Source: Sphingomonas sp. PAMC 26621
GTDB lineage: Bacteria; Pseudomonadota; Alphaproteobacteria; Sphingomonadales; Sphingomonadaceae
Direction of reading: 5' to 3'
NCBI RefSeq assembly: GCF_000251145.1
Contig: NZ_AIDW01000006.1
Location: forward strand, 62,001-126,000
Length of the DNA stretch: 64,000 nt
Under the pieces are notes generated by a model. It was not told the origin of the DNA. It ran no database searches and worked only from the letters and a program-made list of their open reading frames with translations. The translations under genes were made by a program, and so were the position numbers. Positions 1 to 9,669 of the stretch are shown here, piece by piece (position 1 is the first letter of the stretch; each line of letters opens with the position of its first letter).

Positions 1-1075
1 CCTTGGTGCCGAGCGTGGTCGTGCAGATCGCCTGCGTCTCACCGCGGGTGAACAGCGCCGAACCGTGCGCGCGGGGCAGGAAGTGCACCATCGCCTCGAT
101 CGGACGGATCTGCGTGGTGGTGCGGCCGTCGATGCGCGTGCCATCCTTGAGGATCGCGCCGCGGACGATCTCGCCCTCGAGCTTCTTGACGAGCTTGCCC
201 GCTGCCATCTGGTCCTGCGGTGCTGCATCGGCGAACGCCTCGCGTGCCTTGGCGCGGACTTCGTACAGCATCGTCGAACGCTTCGACTTGTCGGTCACCT
301 TGTAGGCGGCGGCAATGTCGGCACCGACGAGCTTGCGCAGCTTGTCCTTGGCGGCGGTCAGATCGCTCTGAACCGGCATTTCCCACGGATCCTTGGCAGC
401 CTGCTCGGCCAGATCGATGACGAGGTTGCAGACTTCGCGGCACGCCTTGTGCGCGAACTGGACCGCGCCGAGCATGATCTCTTCCGAAAGCTCCTTGGCT
501 TCGGATTCGACCATCATCACGGCGTCGCCGGTCGCGGCGACGACGAGATCGAGTTCGCCTGCCTTGATCTGCTCGACGGTCGGGTTGAGGATATACTCGC
601 CATCGATGTAGCCGACGCGCGCTGCGCCGATCGGGCCCATGAAGGGAACGCCCGAGATGGTCAGCGCAGCCGAGGCAGCGACCATCGCCAGCATGTCCGG
701 CTCGTTCTCGCCGTCATACGACAGGACCTGGCAGATCACGTTGATCTCGTTGTAGAACCCTTCCGGGAACAACGGGCGGATCGGGCGGTCGATCAGGCGG
801 CTGGTCAGCGTTTCCTTCTCGGTCGCGCCGCGCTCACGCTTGAAGAAGCCACCGGGGATACGGCCGGCAGCCGAATATTTTTCCTGATAGTGAACGGTCA
901 GCGGGAAGAAGTCCTGGCCTTCCTTCACCGACTTGGCGGCGGTCACGGCGCACAGCACCACGGTCTCGCCGAGCGTTGCCATCACGGCGCCGTCAGCCTG
1001 GCGCGCGACGCGGCCGGTTTCCAGCGTCAGCGTCTTGCCACCCCATTGGGTGGTCACGGTCTTGGTATTGAACAT
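1..1075 (-). CDS. pnp: Polynucleotide phosphorylase, N-terminal part (cut by window edge)
   Basis: 3'-to-5' phosphorolytic exoribonuclease, normally a trimer in the RNA degradosome. Only about the first 358 codons are inside the window, so there is no stop codon here. The protein begins [20 protein letters not shown] and continues with the [11 protein letters not shown] and [16 protein letters not shown] stretches typical of the first RNase PH-like domain. The catalytic second RNase PH domain and the KH and S1 domains (of about 700-770 residues in the family) would lie beyond base 1. It is the last gene of the minus-strand rpsO-pnp pair, an order conserved across proteobacteria. The ATG at 1073-1075 is the first in-frame start. 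The plus-strand open frame over this region is a shadow. Confidence 0.95.
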   Translation of the reverse strand, partial: MFNTKTVTTQWGGKTLTLETGRVARQADGAVMATLGETVVLCAVTAAKSVKEGQDFFPLTVHYQEKYSAAGRIPGGFFKRERGATEKETLTSRLIDRPIRPLFPEGFYNEINVICQVLSYDGENEPDMLAMVAASAALTISGVPFMGPIGAARVGYIDGEYILNPTVEQIKAGELDLVVAATGDAVMMVESEAKELSEEIMLGAVQFAHKACREVCNLVIDLAEQAAKDPWEMPVQSDLTAAKDKLRKLVGADIAAAYKVTDKSKRSTMLYEVRAKAREAFADAAPQDQMAAGKLVKKLEGEIVRGAILKDGTRIDGRTTTQIRPIEAMVHFLPRAHGSALFTRGETQAICTTTLGTK

Positions 1076-1197
1076 GCTTTTTCCTTCAACACCGCCGGCC
1101 GGATGCCGACGGGGCCACTGTGCGGACTAACCGGTCCGCGCGGTCTGGAGCGCTTGATCGCTCCCGACGGAAGGGCCGAATTGCCATTCCCTCTGCA

Positions 1198-1223
1198 CTT
1201 CCCCGGCTTTAGGCCGGGGTCCA
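1198..1223. repeat. Half copy of C-type palindromic element
   Basis: A short hairpin of CCCCGG and CCGGGG around a small loop, followed by TCCA. It matches one arm of the full C-type elements at 17081 and 36301. No second arm is seen nearby. It lies in the 248-base rpsO-pnp spacer, which otherwise holds the rpsO terminator and the pnp leader. Confidence 0.6.
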
Positions 1224-1291
1224 GGTGCGCAGCGTCCGCTGAAGGGCCGCTGCGCCCGAACTCGTTATGCCCGATGTCGGGCCGGAATGCC

Positions 1292-1317
1292 AAAAGGGGC
1301 GACCTTTCGGCCGCCCC
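1292..1317 (-). terminator. Rho-independent terminator after rpsO
   Basis: Read on the minus strand this is GGGGCG-G-CC, loop GAAA, GG-T-CGCCCC, then TTTT. The stem has one mismatch. It lies just past the rpsO stop, so some pnp transcription may depend on read-through or on its own promoter in the spacer. Confidence 0.75.
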
Positions 1318-1323
1318 CCGGTG

Positions 1324-1593
1324 TTACTTGCGAAGACCGAGCTTCGCGATCAGGTCGAGATACCGCTGACCGTCCTTGTGACGGAGATAGTCGAGCAGCG
1401 AACGCCGCTTGTTGACCATCATCAGCAGACCGCGACGCGAATGGTTGTCCTTCTTGTGGCCCTTGAAGTGCTCGGTCAGGTTGCGAATGCGCTCGGTGAG
1501 GATCGCGACCTGGACTTCGGGGCTGCCGGTGTCGCCTTCGACGCGGCCATGTTCCTTGACGAGCGCGTCCTTGCGCTCTGCAGTGATCGTCAT
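1324..1593 (-). CDS. rpsO: 30S ribosomal protein S15
   Basis: Small-subunit protein that binds 16S rRNA early in platform assembly and helps form a bridge to the 50S subunit. The product is 89 residues, the normal length. It carries the family signatures [19 protein letters not shown] and [20 protein letters not shown] and ends KLGLRK. It sits between truB and pnp on the minus strand, as in most proteobacteria, and is followed by a hairpin terminator at 1292-1317. Confidence 0.98.
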   Translation of the reverse strand: MTITAERKDALVKEHGRVEGDTGSPEVQVAILTERIRNLTEHFKGHKKDNHSRRGLLMMVNKRRSLLDYLRHKDGQRYLDLIAKLGLRK

Positions 1594-1614
1594 TTCAGTC
1601 TTCCTTCGACATCG

Positions 1615-2601
1615 TCACAGGTTGAAACCGCGAACGACGCGGACCTCGCGGTCCTGAACCTCCACCAGAGCAACCGGACTGTCGTCCAATGTCGCGAAGT
1701 AGGGGCCATCGTCTGCGGCGATCCCGACCAACACCCGCCCCTGTCGGAGCAGCCCTGCCTGATCGGGGGTGAGGGATAGAGCCGGGATGTCGTCCAGCCC
1801 CGCCCTCAACGGCAGGAGATTGTGTTCAAGGGTGCGCGCTTGGCCGAATTCGGCCAGTTTGTCCAGCGATATCGCGTGGGACAGGTCGAACGGCCCGGCC
1901 CTGGTGCGGCGGAGCATCGTGACATGCCCGACCGTGCCGAGCGCGATCGCGATGTCGCGCGCGAGGGAGCGGATGTAAGTGCCCTTTGAGACGTGCGCGG
2001 TGAGGGTGACGTCGTCCAACGACGGCTCGTCACCTCGGCCCTGTGCCGAGGTCCACGCCTCGACCGACCCGGCGGCTTGCGGCACGGTGGACCCCGGGAC
2101 AAGCCCGGGGGGACGGATCGTGAGTGTGTGGATCGTCACCCGGCGGCTTGCCAGCACGACGTCCTCGCCGGCGCGCGCGCGATCATAGGCGCGTTCGCCA
2201 TCCACCTTGAGCGCGGAATAGATTGGCGGAACTTGCTCGATCGGCCCGGTGAAGTGTGCCAGCACCGCCTCGACCCCGGCGAGCGTCGGCCGCACGTCGG
2301 ACGTCGCGATGACTTTGCCCTCGAGGTCGAGCGTGTCGGTCTGGCTCCCGAAGCCGATCGTGAAGTCGTAGATCTTGTCGCTGTCGAGCATCCGCCCCGC
2401 AAGCTTGGTCGCCTCGCCGAGCGCGATCGGCAGTACGCCGGTCGCCAGCGGATCGAGCGTGCCGCCATGCCCGACCTTGATCCCGCGCTTGCTCGCATCA
2501 TAGCCCGCGGCGCGGAGCGCGCGCTTGACCGCGGTGACCCCGTCGGTCGACCCCAGCCCGAGCGGCTTGTCAAGGATCAGCCAGCCGTTGATTCCGCTCA
2601 C
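1615..2601 (-). CDS. truB: tRNA pseudouridine(55) synthase TruB with an in-frame palindromic-element insert
   Basis: Makes pseudouridine 55 in the T-loop of tRNAs. The product has 328 residues from a GTG start whose first base overlaps the stop of the upstream M50 gene (GTGA). The catalytic Asp is D50 in GGTLDPLATG. Other family motifs are GWLILDKP (6-13) and VSKGTYIRSLARDI (about 204-217). Residues about 163-192 (RPPGLVPGST... to ...GRGDEP) are not TruB-like: they are the translation of a dispersed palindromic DNA element (2028-2115). Both flanks stay in frame, so the gene reads through. The insert lies just before the conserved VSKGTYIRSL strand. The enzyme is probably still active, which is an inference. 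Confidence 0.95.
   Translation of the reverse strand: MSGINGWLILDKPLGLGSTDGVTAVKRALRAAGYDASKRGIKVGHGGTLDPLATGVLPIALGEATKLAGRMLDSDKIYDFTIGFGSQTDTLDLEGKVIATSDVRPTLAGVEAVLAHFTGPIEQVPPIYSALKVDGERAYDRARAGEDVVLASRRVTIHTLTIRPPGLVPGSTVPQAAGSVEAWTSAQGRGDEPSLDDVTLTAHVSKGTYIRSLARDIAIALGTVGHVTMLRRTRAGPFDLSHAISLDKLAEFGQARTLEHNLLPLRAGLDDIPALSLTPDQAGLLRQGRVLVGIAADDGPYFATLDDSPVALVEVQDREVRVVRGFNL
2028..2115. repeat. A-type palindromic element inside truB
   Basis: The left arm starts CGTCACCTCGGCC and the right arm ends GACAAGCCCGGGGGGACG. Each arm has its own small hairpin and the two arms are inverted relative to each other. Full copies lie at 9670, 10095 and 62412. The left arm here has changed at a few bases (CTCGG...CCGAG, a compensated stem). 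The element is translated in frame within truB. Confidence 0.85.
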
Positions 2602-3302
2602 AACCCACCCAACTGCGCAAAGCCGAGGAAGAAGTCCGCGACCGCGCTCGCGATCGGGCCGATCACGCGGCGGACGATGTCGGCCTTGGGGCTGATCATC
2701 GGCAGCACGAACAGCAGGAACAGCAGCAGCGGAAACCCGAAGCGCGCGAGCTTGGAATAGTGGATGGCTGCCGCGCGCGGGAGCAGCCCCTGCACGACAT
2801 GCCCGCCATCGAACGGCGGCAGCGGGATCAGGTTGAAGACGCCCAGGAACACGTTGACCAGCACGAAGCTGTAGAGGCTGTCGAACACGAACCCCGCCAC
2901 CGTATGCGGTGCGCCCTGCGCGGGGATCCCGCCATGCAGCCCGACGAACGCGCCAAGCGCCAGCGCCGCGATCGTCGCCAGCACGAAATTGGTCGCCGGC
3001 CCCGCCAGCGCCACCAGCATCATGTCGCGGCGCGGGTTGCGCAGCCGCGTCGCGTCGACCGGCACGGGCTTGGCCCAGCCGAAGATCGGCGCATGCGCGA
3101 TCGCCAGGATCATCGGGAGCACGACCGTGCCGATCGGATCGACATGGCGGAGCGGGTTGAGCGTCAGCCGTCCGAGCCGGTCCGCGGTCGGATCGCCGAA
3201 GATCCGCGCGACATAGCCGTGGGCGACTTCGTGGAAGACGATCGCGATGACGAGGGGGATGAGCCACACCGCGATGGTGTAGGGCAGGTTGGGGTCGTTC
3301 AT
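2598..3302 (-). CDS. Site-2-protease family (M50) membrane metalloprotease
   Basis: Small polytopic membrane zinc protease of the M50 family, 234 residues. The zinc and catalytic motif HEVAHG is at about residues 24-29 in the first membrane segment. The second conserved motif, NLIPLPPFDGGHV (about 161-173), supplies the Asp ligand. No PDZ domain is present, so it belongs to the short S2P group rather than to RseP. Several hydrophobic segments follow. Its stop overlaps the truB GTG start by four bases, so the two are likely co-translated. Substrate unknown. Confidence 0.88.
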   Translation of the reverse strand: MNDPNLPYTIAVWLIPLVIAIVFHEVAHGYVARIFGDPTADRLGRLTLNPLRHVDPIGTVVLPMILAIAHAPIFGWAKPVPVDATRLRNPRRDMMLVALAGPATNFVLATIAALALGAFVGLHGGIPAQGAPHTVAGFVFDSLYSFVLVNVFLGVFNLIPLPPFDGGHVVQGLLPRAAAIHYSKLARFGFPLLLFLLFVLPMISPKADIVRRVIGPIASAVADFFLGFAQLGGL

Positions 3303-3316
3303 TCAGGTCCGTTCGG

Positions 3317-3895
3317 TCAGGAGGCGGCAAGCGCTTCCCGGAAATGGCGACGACACAGGGCGATGTACAGGTCATTGCCGCCGATCTCGGTCTGCGCGCC
3401 CGCCGCGATCGCGCGGCCGTCGGCATCGACGCGCAGGTTCATCGTCGCCTTGCGCCCGCACGCGCAGACCGATTTGATCTCGATGAGCGAGTCCGCGATC
3501 GCCAGCAACCGCGCCGATCCCTCGAACAGCGCGCCGAGGAAATCGGTGCGCAGGCCGTAGGCGAGCACCGGGATACCGTGGTCGTCGGCAAGTTCGGCGA
3601 GCTGATCGACCTGCCTGGCGGTCAGGAACTGCGCTTCGTCGACCAGCACGCAGGCGGGCGGCGTCTCGCCTTCACGCGCGACGACCGCGATCAGATCGGT
3701 ATCGCGATCGAACGCGATCGCATCCGCGGCAAGCCCGATCCGCGAGGTGATCGTGCCGGCGGCGAAGCGATCGTCGATCGCCGCGGTGAGCAACACGGTC
3801 CGCATCCCGCGCTCGCGATAGTTGAAATCGGCTTGGAGCAGGTTGGTCGATTTGCCCGCGTTCATGCTGGCGTAGTAGAAATAGAGCTTGGCCAT
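3317..3895 (-). CDS. tdk: Thymidine kinase (type II, TK1-like)
   Basis: Phosphorylates thymidine to dTMP in nucleotide salvage. The product is 192 residues, normal for bacterial TK1-type enzymes. The P-loop MNAGKST is at residues 11-17 and the DEAQF motif with the catalytic Glu at 86-90. Zinc-site residues C144 and C146 (VCACG) are followed by C181 and H184 (CRRHF) near the C terminus. It lies just upstream of the M50 gene with a 14-base gap on the same strand, but it is not a usual member of this translation operon. Confidence 0.96.
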   Translation of the reverse strand: MAKLYFYYASMNAGKSTNLLQADFNYRERGMRTVLLTAAIDDRFAAGTITSRIGLAADAIAFDRDTDLIAVVAREGETPPACVLVDEAQFLTARQVDQLAELADDHGIPVLAYGLRTDFLGALFEGSARLLAIADSLIEIKSVCACGRKATMNLRVDADGRAIAAGAQTEIGGNDLYIALCRRHFREALAAS

Positions 3896-3960
3896 TTCCC
3901 GCTAATGGCGAGATTGCGTTCGTCCGTCCATTGTCGCGCCGTCCGGCATGCGCCGCAGGA

Positions 3961-5382
3961 TCAGGCCTGCAGCGCCCCGGCATCGCGCAGCAGGCGAATG
4001 CCGTGCGGGCGGCTTGCCCGCATCCACGGTGCCGGCGCGATCGCGACGCGTAGCGCGACGAGACTTCCGAAGATCAGGGCATTAAACGGTCCGAAATCCA
4101 CCACCGTGCCGGCACCGAGCGCCGGAACCGCGACGACGATCAGTGCGATGCGGCTGCCGAGGCACATCGCGCGCAGGCCCGGATCACCCCGTGGAACCGG
4201 TGCAAACAATGCCAGCGATACGAAGGCGAGCAACAGACCGGCACCGAGAAGGCCGGTCCCGGTCAAAACCGCCAGGAGCCAGTTCGAGGTTCGTGTCGAT
4301 CCGACACCGACGCCAAAGCCGTTCGTTTCCAGCAACCCGTCGAGGCTGACGCTGTTCCACGTACTGCGTTCCAGGTACGAACTCGACTCGCCCTTTTTCA
4401 GCAGGATGGTATCGATCGTCCCGTAGATTGCCGACCGGATTGCGGGATCCAGCAGCAGGACCGTGACGATACCGATCGATACCGCGCCGAGCGCGAGGAC
4501 ATCCCAGACGAGCGCGCGACCGTCTTCGGGCGCGCGTTGGACGATCGCGCGGCGCACGACATCAACCACCGCGCAGAGAATGAATGTCGCCAGGCCGGCA
4601 TAGGCCGCCGAGGACGTCGAAAGGATCGTCATCGCGAAACACGCCGCCGCCAGGACCTGCTGAAACGACCGCGCAAACGGACCGAGGATGTTGGCCGGGC
4701 GGATGAAATAGAGGATCGCCGCGAACGACAGGGCCAGCGCGCCAAAAGACGATGCTTCCGTGTCGAAGCCGACAACCCGCCGCATCGCACCGACGCTGTC
4801 GTTGGTAAGAAGGGCGTAGGTTGCCGTGCGCACTGGTTCGAGCACCGCCGTGCCGGCCGCGGCCATGTCGGCAAGACCTGAAGCGACCACGACCGTACCG
4901 CCCACCAGCACCGCACGCGCCACGACCGGACGATCCTCCGGATTCAGGAGCAGGCAATACAGGCTGGCAGTAATCAAGAATGAACTCGACAGGTAGACGC
5001 TTTGCGTCAGATTGCCTGCACCATGGGCAAGCGGTGTGATCGTCAGGGTATTGAGGCCCATGACCGGCGTTCCGGAAAACAGTTGCGGCGCGGTCGCCGT
5101 TACGATCAGTGCCACCAGAACGAAGCCGGTCAGCAGGCCAAGCCGCCTGATGCCGAGCAATCCGTCGATCAGTGTGATGCGATGGCGATCATCGCTAAAC
5201 ACCTTGGCCACCATCAGTGCCGAACAGACGATCACCGGGAGGATCGTGGTTCCTCCCGTAATCTCGGTCGGAATGACGCTGAAGGCTCCGAAAGGAAGCA
5301 TCGCGAAAAAGAGATAGACGCTCCAGTGCTTCGGCAGAATGGCCGCAAGCGCAAAGCTCAACCAGAAGATCGCGAGGACCAC
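3961..5382 (-). CDS. O-antigen-ligase/polymerase-like polytopic membrane protein
   Basis: A 473-residue protein with roughly ten or more hydrophobic segments and one longer loop in the second half (about 285-340). This is the layout of O-antigen ligase, Wzy and ExoQ-like proteins, which join or polymerise lipid-linked glycans at the periplasmic face. No signature residue confirms it. The start is a GTG at 5380-5382 with GGAGAT eight bases upstream; no better in-frame ATG exists. It stands alone between rbfA and tdk with no other glycan genes near. Base use looks somewhat less GC-biased than the flanking operon, which fits later insertion. A more distant multi-TM family cannot be excluded. Confidence 0.6.
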   Translation of the reverse strand: MVLAIFWLSFALAAILPKHWSVYLFFAMLPFGAFSVIPTEITGGTTILPVIVCSALMVAKVFSDDRHRITLIDGLLGIRRLGLLTGFVLVALIVTATAPQLFSGTPVMGLNTLTITPLAHGAGNLTQSVYLSSSFLITASLYCLLLNPEDRPVVARAVLVGGTVVVASGLADMAAAGTAVLEPVRTATYALLTNDSVGAMRRVVGFDTEASSFGALALSFAAILYFIRPANILGPFARSFQQVLAAACFAMTILSTSSAAYAGLATFILCAVVDVVRRAIVQRAPEDGRALVWDVLALGAVSIGIVTVLLLDPAIRSAIYGTIDTILLKKGESSSYLERSTWNSVSLDGLLETNGFGVGVGSTRTSNWLLAVLTGTGLLGAGLLLAFVSLALFAPVPRGDPGLRAMCLGSRIALIVVAVPALGAGTVVDFGPFNALIFGSLVALRVAIAPAPWMRASRPHGIRLLRDAGALQA

Positions 5383-5518
5383 GGCAGTGCATCTCCACTT
5401 CGCTAATACCGGAAACCAGCTGTGCGGGAAGCATAGCTGGTCTTGGACGCGGTGTCAGTGTGGAATGATCGAAAGACTTCGCCGGCCGGTCGTATCAGCG
5501 GAACGGCATGTCAGGCGC

Positions 5519-5914
5519 TCATGCCTCTGGTTCGAGATCCCGCGCAACCTTGGGGTCCCGTAGCAACGAGTCGATATGGCTGCCCTCGTCGAAGCTGTCG
5601 TCGGCGAGGAACTTGAGCTTGGCGGCGTATTTCATCCGCACCCGCGATGCCACTTCTCGCTGGAGATAGGCAGTGTTGGTGCGCAGCGCCTTCAGCACTG
5701 CTTCCTCGTCCTTGCCGAGCAGGGGTTTCATGAACACGGTCGCGTGGCGCAGGTCGGGCGACATGCGGACTTCGGTGATCGTCACCGGATGCTTGGCCAG
5801 CGTCTCGTCATGCACGTCGCCGCGGGCGAGGATCTCGCTCAGCGTGTGGCGCATCTGCTCGCCGACGCGAAGCAGGCGGACGTTGCGGGACTCTGGGGTA
5901 TCGTTGGGGCGCAT
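5519..5914 (-). CDS. rbfA: 30S ribosome-binding factor A
   Basis: Binds the free 30S subunit and helps late maturation of the 16S rRNA 5' end, especially in the cold. The product from the ATG at 5912-5914 is 131 residues ([20 protein letters not shown]), normal for the family. Typical stretches are [29 protein letters not shown] and [16 protein letters not shown] purine-rich GAGAAG just upstream supports this start. The frame stays open further upstream through the palindromic repeat, but that part is not RbfA-like. It follows infB, as usual. Confidence 0.95.
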   Translation of the reverse strand: MRPNDTPESRNVRLLRVGEQMRHTLSEILARGDVHDETLAKHPVTITEVRMSPDLRHATVFMKPLLGKDEEAVLKALRTNTAYLQREVASRVRMKYAAKLKFLADDSFDEGSHIDSLLRDPKVARDLEPEA

Positions 5915-5924
5915 ATTCTTCTCA

Positions 5925-6050
5925 CTTCCTCTCCCCTCCGGGAAGAGGGTCGGGGAGAGGGGCAGCCCAGCAGACCAACGTCCGCGGCACTGCCCCTCTC
6001 CCGACATCGCTTCGCTCGTCTGCCCTCTCCCCGCGGTCGGGGAGAGGGAG
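5925..6050. repeat. E-type palindromic element (CCCTCTCC family) between infB and rbfA
   Basis: Nested inverted repeats built on CCTCTCCCC and GGGGAGAGG, including CCCTCTCCCCG followed by CGGGGAGAGGG near 6024-6047. The outer arms (GGGGAGAGGGGCAG and CTGCCCCTCTCCC) are inverted around 5975. It fills almost the whole infB-rbfA gap inside an operon, so its RNA should fold strongly. Confidence 0.8.
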
Positions 6051-6054
6051 ACGA

Positions 6055-8915
6055 TTACAGCGTGCGTTCGCGCAGTTCGACTTCGAACGTTTCGAGGAAG
6101 TCGCCCGGCTTGATGTCGACGAAGTTCGACGTGAAGGTCACGCCGCACTCCAGACCAGCCCGCACTTCGGCGACGTCGTCCTTGAAGCGCCGCAGCGAGG
6201 CGATCTCGCCCTGGTAGATGATGACATCCGCCCGGGTGATACGCGCCTTGAGCGCCTTGCGGATATTGCCCTCGGTAACGAGCAGACCAGCCGCCTTGCC
6301 GTGCTTGCCGGCCGAGAAGACGTCGCGGATTTCGGCGCGGCCAACGACCGTTTCGAATGCCTCGGGTCCAAGCTCGCCCGCCATGCCGGCGCGGATCTCG
6401 TCGGTCAGGTCGTAGATCACGTCATAATATTTGAACGCGACCTTCTGCCGTTCCGCGATCTCGCGTGCCTTGGCGTTCGGACGGACGTTGAAGCCGATGA
6501 TCGGTGCGCCCGATGCCCCGGCCAACGTGACGTCGCTCTCGGTGATGCCACCGACGCCCGAATGCAGGACGCGCGCCTTGATGAGATCGGTCGAGATCTT
6601 GTTGATCGCGCCAACGATCGCCTCGACCGACCCTTGCGTGTCGGCCTTGACCACCAGCGGATATTCGATCGCCTGCTTTTCCTTGAGCGCCGAGAACATC
6701 GACTCGAGGCTGGCCGGGCCACCCCCGGTACGCTTGTCGGTGATGACGCCCTTGCGGTATTCGGCAACTTCACGCGCACGCGCTTCGCTCTCGACCACCG
6801 ACAACGGATCGCCCGCACGCGGGACACCCGAGAGACCGAGCACCTCGACCGGCATCGACGGGCCAGCGACCTTGATCTGCTGACCCTTGTCGTTGGTCAT
6901 CGCGCGGACCTTGCCGCTCTCGGCGCCGACGACGAAGATGTCGCCGACCTTGAGCGTGCCACGGTTGACGAGGATCGTCGCGACCGGGCCGCGGCCCTTG
7001 TCGAGCTTTGCCTCGATCACGGTGCCCTCGGCGGTCCGGTCCGGGTTGGCCTTGAGCTCGAGCAGTTCGGCCTGGAGCTGGATCTTCTCGATCAGCTCGT
7101 CGAGACCGGTCTTCTTGAGCGCAGAGACCTCGACGTCCTGGACGTCACCCGACAGTTCCTCGACCACGACCTCATATTGCAGCAGCTGCTCGCGCACCTT
7201 CTGCGGATTGGCGTCGTGCTTGTCGATCTTGTTGATCGCGACGATCATCGGCACGCCAGCGGCGCGCGTATGGTTGATCGCTTCGACGGTCTGCGGCTTG
7301 ATGCTGTCGTCCGCTGCGACCACGAGCACGACGATGTCGGTCACGTTGGCGCCGCGCTGGCGCATCTCGGTGAACGCTTCGTGGCCGGGCGTGTCGAGGA
7401 AGGTGATCTTCGACTTGTCCTTCAGCGTGACCTGATAGGCACCGATATGCTGGGTGATGCCACCGGCCTCGCCCTTGACCACATCGGTCCCGCGCAGCGC
7501 GTCGAGCAGCGAGGTCTTGCCGTGATCGACATGGCCCATGATCGTCACGACCGGCGGACGCGTGACCGCGTTCTCGTCATGATCCTCATGCGTGTCGTTG
7601 GTCAGATCGATGTCCGAATCGCTGACGCGCTGAATGTTGTGGCCGAATTCGGTCACCAGCAGCTCGGCGGTATCCTGGTCGATCGTCTGCGTCATCGTGA
7701 CGGGCATGCCCATCTTGAACAGCGTCTTGACCAGGTCCGCGCCCTTTTCCGCCATGCGGTTGGCGAGTTCCTGGACGGTGATCGCCTCCGGCACAACGAC
7801 GTCGCGGATCTGCTTGGCCTGCGCTTCGCGCGGGCCGCCCATCCGGCGATTTTCCTTCTCGCGGGCCCGCTTCAGCGCGGCGAGCGAGCGCGCACGCGCG
7901 CCATCGCCATCGTTGAGCGCACGATTGACGGTCAGCTTGCCGCCGCGACGTTCGTCACCCTTGCGGTCACGCGGACCGGCACCGGGACGCGATGGCGCTT
8001 CGGTCGGGGCAGCCGAGGGCGACCCCGGACGCTTGACCGTACCAGCGGGCGTCGGCGTTGCCGAAGCCGTGGTTGCAGCAGGCGTCGGCTCGGGTGCCGG
8101 CGCTGGCGCGGGCGGCTTGGGCCGCTCGGGCCGCGGAACCGGCGTGAACAGGCGGGGCGCGGGCATCGACGGATCGCGCTCGAGCGACAGCGGGCGCAGC
8201 ACGGGGGCCGGCGCTGGTGCAGGGGCGGGCGTCGGCTTGGCGGCGACCGGCGCGGGCTTCGCAACCGGCGCAGGCGCAGCGGCTACGGGAGCCGGTGCCG
8301 GCGCAGGCGTTGCGGCGACCGGCGCTGCCGGGGCGGCGGGTGCCGCGACCGGAGCCGGCGCTTCGGGCGCTGCAGCTTCGACCGGAGCCGGGGCAGGAGC
8401 CGCCTGCTCTACGGCGGGTTCGGGTGTCGGCTCGGGAGCGGGCGTCGGCTCAGCCGCCGGAACAGGCGCCTTGGCCCGTTCCTCGGCGCGACGACGGTCT
8501 TCCTCGAGCGCCTCGGCGCGGAGGCGTTCGTCGCGGCGACGGTTCTCTTCCTGCGCCTGCATGCGCGCCTCATCTGCCTCGCGGAGCAGCTTGGTCTGGA
8601 GTTCCTGACGGGACAGCAGCGAGTTGGCGGGCGACACTGGCGCGGGCGGGGGCGCGCGGCGGGGTTCCGGCGCACGCGCAGCCGGGGTTGGTGCCGGTGC
8701 GGGGGCCGCAGCCGGAGCCGCCGCTTCCTCGACGACGGGCGCATCGACCGGGGTGCCGCCCGGGCCGAGCACGCGGCGCGCTTCACCTCGACCACGACGG
8801 TGTTCGACCGTCCATGGCTGAAGCTCTGCTTGACCTGGCCGGTCTCGACCGTACGCTTCAAGCCCAAAGGCGCGCGCATGCCCAGCTTCGGCTTTTCGTT
8901 CTCGGTATCGCTCAC
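6055..8915 (-). CDS. infB: Translation initiation factor IF-2 (frame broken once near the N terminus)
   Basis: GTPase that brings initiator tRNA to the 30S subunit and promotes 50S joining. The start is GTG at 8913-8915 ([20 protein letters not shown]), overlapping the ylxR stop as GTGA. After VVVEVKR the frame shifts by one base within 8771-8780 and resumes as RVLGPGGTP. The rest reads on to the TAA at 6055-6057: a long Ala/Pro-rich linker, the IF2N region, the G domain ([26 protein letters not shown]) and the C-terminal domains ending RERTL. Total length is 2861 bases, one short of 954 codons. The gene is essential, so a missing base in the sequence is more likely than a real lesion. Confidence 0.93.
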
Positions 8916-9649
8916 TCAAATTCCTCGTGTACGTCGTCTGTCGGCACTCGGGCCAGATCGGCCAGCGGACCGGCGTCGTGGTGAGACGCCGATGCCCCCT
9001 GCGAGGCCGTTTCGCAAGGCGCGGGAGTTGGGTCAGGGCCGATGAAATGCAGCCAGCGGTGTAGCGAATCGCGTACGCGTCCGGCGGCATCGGGATCAGT
9101 CAGGCCTATATGTACCACATTCTGGCGGCCTAGTGCCACGGCCAATATGGTGCGCGGGACCGGCAGAACCAACCCCCTCAAATCACTTCCTTCTTCATCG
9201 TTGCCGATGCGCCAGGCCTGATCGAGTTTACGGTTGCCGTCCGCGCCCGCATCGCAGGCGTGGAGCAGCATGTGAAGTTTGCCGCTGCGCGCCGCGGTCT
9301 CGATCTTTTCCGCGCCGGTCAACAGGTTGCCGGTGCGCGCCTCGAGGCCGAGGCGGTCGAGCACGGCGCGTTCGAGCGCGGTCGCGATCTTCTCGGACAG
9401 GTCGTCCGGGATCGCGATCGGCCCGGTCTTGAACGCACGGGCGAGCGCGGCCTTGAGCTTGCCCTTGGCGATCGCGGTGTCGAGGTCCGCGCGGGTCACG
9501 CCGATCCACGCGCCACGACCGGGGGCCTTGGCACGTACGTCGGGGTGGACCGCGCCGTCCGGGGACAGCGCGAGGCGAACCAGCGTCTCGCGCGGGGCGC
9601 GCTCGCCGAGCAGGATGCAGCGGCGGATTGCGCCGGTTTCGTCGGTCAT
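8912..9649 (-). CDS. YlxR-family RNA-binding protein fused to an L7Ae-like domain
   Basis: A 245-residue protein. The N-terminal part (about 1-85) is YlxR/DUF448-like: [19 protein letters not shown] then PGRGAWIG, the usual GRGAW motif. The middle (about 90-185) resembles the L7Ae/YlxQ RNA-binding fold, with the [21 protein letters not shown] stretch typical of that domain. The fusion is common in alphaproteobacteria. The C-terminal tail is low in recognisable structure. It sits upstream of infB with a four-base overlap. The usual position directly after nusA is disturbed here by the tautomerase gene and the GIY-YIG unit. Confidence 0.85.
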   Translation of the reverse strand: MTDETGAIRRCILLGERAPRETLVRLALSPDGAVHPDVRAKAPGRGAWIGVTRADLDTAIAKGKLKAALARAFKTGPIAIPDDLSEKIATALERAVLDRLGLEARTGNLLTGAEKIETAARSGKLHMLLHACDAGADGNRKLDQAWRIGNDEEGSDLRGLVLPVPRTILAVALGRQNVVHIGLTDPDAAGRVRDSLHRWLHFIGPDPTPAPCETASQGASASHHDAGPLADLARVPTDDVHEEFE

Positions 9650-9669
9650 GCTGCATGCCCTTCGACGTT

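Noticed and set aside
65..1369. Long plus-strand open frame over pnp
   Set aside because: It is antisense to clear PNPase sequence and has no recognisable protein. High-GC genes leave such frames open on the other strand.
8040..8720. Repetitive GC-rich stretch in infB
   Set aside because: It is the Ala/Pro-rich linker of alphaproteobacterial IF2, not a separate repeat element.
8771..8780. Programmed -1 frameshift in infB
   Set aside because: The direction would fit, but there is no heptanucleotide slip site or clear downstream pseudoknot, and two other genes show the same kind of single-base loss.
6301..9045. 914-residue plus-strand open frame over infB
   Set aside because: Low-complexity Arg/Asp/Gly-rich translation of the antisense of IF2. 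No ribosome site or domain.
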